64,000 nt of DNA, taken from the NCBI RefSeq assembly GCF_001854325.1, contig NZ_CP017754.1, positions 1,302,001-1,366,000 on the forward strand. The letters are read 5' to 3'. This document shows positions 62,597 through 64,000 of the stretch, in pieces. Below the pieces are notes generated by a model that did not search any database, was not told the origin of the DNA, and worked only from the letters and a program-made list of their open reading frames with translations. A program made the translations under genes and the position numbers. The first letter of the stretch is position 1. Each line of letters begins with the position of its first letter. Source of the stretch: Cupriavidus malaysiensis. Its GTDB lineage: Bacteria > Pseudomonadota > Gammaproteobacteria > Burkholderiales > Burkholderiaceae.

Positions 62597-64000
62597 TCAG
62601 TCAGCCTTGCCGGCCAGGGCGTGCGGATCGCCTGCCCCGCCGGAGCGCCGTGCCTTGCGCCGCATGTACCAGTAGTGCAGGCGGTCCAGGTAGAGGTAGA
62701 CCACCGGCGTGGTGTACAGCGTCAGCAGTTGCGACAGCAGCAGGCCGCCCACCATGGCGTAGCCCAGCGGGCGGCGCAGTTCCGAGCCGGCGCCGTGGCC
62801 GAGCATCAGCGGCAGGCCGGCCAGCAGCGCGCACATGGTGGTCATCATGATGGGGCGGAAGCGCAGCAGGCAGGCCTGGTAGATGGCTTCCTGCGGCGTC
62901 ATGCCCTTCTCGCGCTCGGCCACCAGCGCGAAGTCCACCATCATGATGCCGTTCTTCTTGACGATGCCGATCAGCAGGATGATGCCGATCAGCGCGATCA
63001 CCGAGAGATCGTAGCCGCCCGCCATCAGGATCAGCAGCGCGCCCACGCCCGCCGACGGCAGCGTGGAGAGGATGGTGAGCGGGTGGATGTAGCTCTCGTA
63101 GAGCAGGCCCAGCACGATGTACACCGCGATCAGCGCCGCCGTGATCAGGTAGGGCTGCGAGGCCAGCGAGGCACCGAAGGCCTGCGCCGTGCCCTGAAAG
63201 GCACCGGTCAGGGTCTGCGGGCGGCCCATGCCGGCCAGCGCGTCGTTGATCGCCTTGACCGCCTCGCCCAGCGATACGTTGGGGGCCAGGTTGAAGGAGA
63301 TCGTCACGGCCGGGAACTGGCTCTGGTGGCTGATCGACAGGTAGGCGGTGTGGTCGGTGTCGATCTTGACGAAGGTCGACAGCGGGATCTGCTGGCCCGT
63401 GAGCGGCGAGGTGACGTAGAGCTTGTCGAACAGGCTCGGGTCTTCCTGCAGCGCGGGCGTGGCTTCCAGCACCACGTGGTAGCTGTTGATCTGCGTGAAG
63501 TACTGCGCGACCTGGCGCTGGCCGATGGCGTCATACAGCGTGGCGTCGATCAGCGCCGGTGTGATGCCGAAGCTGGAGGCGCGTGCGCGGTCGATGGTCA
63601 GGCGCGCGGCGGCGGCGCCGTTCTGCTGGTCGGAGGCCACGTCGGTGAGCTGCGACAGCTTGCGGAAGCGCTCCAGGATGCGCGGCGCCCAGTCGTTGAG
63701 CTCGTCCAGGTTGGCGTCGATCAGCGTGTACTGGTACTGCGTGCGCGACAGCCGGCCACCCACGTTGATGTCCTGGCCGGCCTGCAGGAACAGGTTGGCG
63801 CCTTCCACGCGGGACAGCTTGGGACGCAGCCGCGCGATGATCTCGTCGGCGGTGGCGGTGCGGCCTTCTTCCTTGGGCTTCAGGCTGATGAAGACGCGGC
63901 CGGTGTTGACGGTCTCCTGGCCGCCCAGCATGCCGACCGCCGCCACGTCGGGATCGGCGCGCACGATGTCGGCGAGCTGGATCATGCGCGCGTTCATCGA
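62597..64000 (-). CDS. RND efflux pump inner-membrane subunit, C-terminal part (cut by window end)
   Basis: At least 466 residues of the C-terminal half of an AcrB/MdtB/MdtC-type proton-driven pump. Visible parts are periplasmic porter domains (ITPALIDATLYDAIGQRQVAQYFTQINSYHVVLE), a helix run (YLITAALIAVYIVLGLLYESYIHPLTILSTLPSAGVGALLIL), and the conserved GIVKKNGIMMVDFAL and RFRPIMMTTMCALLAGLPL. YESYIHPLTILSTLPSAG is typical of the MdtB/MdtC/MuxBC branch. The gene start is outside the window. Its substrates are unknown. Confidence 0.92.
   Translation of the reverse strand, partial: SMNARMIQLADIVRADPDVAAVGMLGGQETVNTGRVFISLKPKEEGRTATADEIIARLRPKLSRVEGANLFLQAGQDINVGGRLSRTQYQYTLIDANLDELNDWAPRILERFRKLSQLTDVASDQQNGAAAARLTIDRARASSFGITPALIDATLYDAIGQRQVAQYFTQINSYHVVLEATPALQEDPSLFDKLYVTSPLTGQQIPLSTFVKIDTDHTAYLSISHQSQFPAVTISFNLAPNVSLGEAVKAINDALAGMGRPQTLTGAFQGTAQAFGASLASQPYLITAALIAVYIVLGLLYESYIHPLTILSTLPSAGVGALLILMAGGYDLSVIALIGIILLIGIVKKNGIMMVDFALVAEREKGMTPQEAIYQACLLRFRPIMMTTMCALLAGLPLMLGHGAGSELRRPLGYAMVGGLLLSQLLTLYTTPVVYLYLDRLHYWYMRRKARRSGGAGDPHALAGKAD

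Overview
The window is GC-rich chromosomal DNA. It looks like a betaproteobacterium of the Burkholderiaceae, close to Cupriavidus or Ralstonia. The reasons are strongly GC-biased codon use, an IS481-type transposase of the kind I recall from Ralstonia/Cupriavidus, Burkholderiales-style exopolysaccharide (EPS) genes, and a DctA/DctB/DctD module. No rRNA, tRNA or CRISPR was found. I made this assignment by reading, without a database search.

Region 1 (1-8.5 kb) is the end of an O-antigen/LPS sugar locus. It has a truncated hexapeptide acetyltransferase, a DegT-type aminotransferase, the dTDP-rhamnose genes in the order rfbBDAC, a decayed IS481-family element with an IS30 scrap beside it, a bidirectional terminator, and a membrane-bound nucleotide-sugar 4,6-dehydratase on the opposite strand. 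Base composition is mosaic here.

Region 2 (8.5-22.3 kb) is loosely packed accessory DNA with many long gaps and short tandem repeats. It holds three paralogues of an unfamiliar protein family that may be distant uracil-DNA-glycosylase-fold proteins. Between them lie regulators (a double-LuxR-HTH protein, a PAS-LuxR protein and a MarR-like protein), a Cache-PAS-GGDEF-EAL protein, a GDP-mannose mannosyl hydrolase and two proteins of unknown function. This is the most novel part of the window.

Region 3 (22.4-43.7 kb) is a large EPS locus with genes on both strands. It contains two GT2 glycosyltransferases, a flippase, an acyltransferase, a GT-A-like protein, an epimerase, a GMC oxidoreductase, a Wza-like export protein, a WecG/TagA transferase, an EpsL-like outer-membrane protein, a priming phosphoglycosyltransferase, a GumC/Wzz-like chain-length protein, a BY-kinase-like protein with a degenerate P-loop, a Wzy/ligase-like protein, a secreted glycoside hydrolase and ManC. 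It looks like a nearly complete Wzx/Wzy-dependent EPS system.

Region 4 (44-49.2 kb) is C4-dicarboxylate uptake: dctA, dctB and dctD, with a good sigma-54 promoter candidate upstream of dctA. Region 5 (49.6-59.3 kb) has a second acyltransferase, a MASE1-PAS3-GGDEF-EAL protein, a two-subunit molybdenum hydroxylase and a GGEEF diguanylate cyclase with an I-site. Region 6 (59.3-62.5 kb) is an ECF sigma/anti-sigma pair facing a Tat-exported metallophosphoesterase and a CuA-like cupredoxin. The two operons are separated by two matching promoter-like sequences, one per strand. The window ends inside an RND efflux pump gene.
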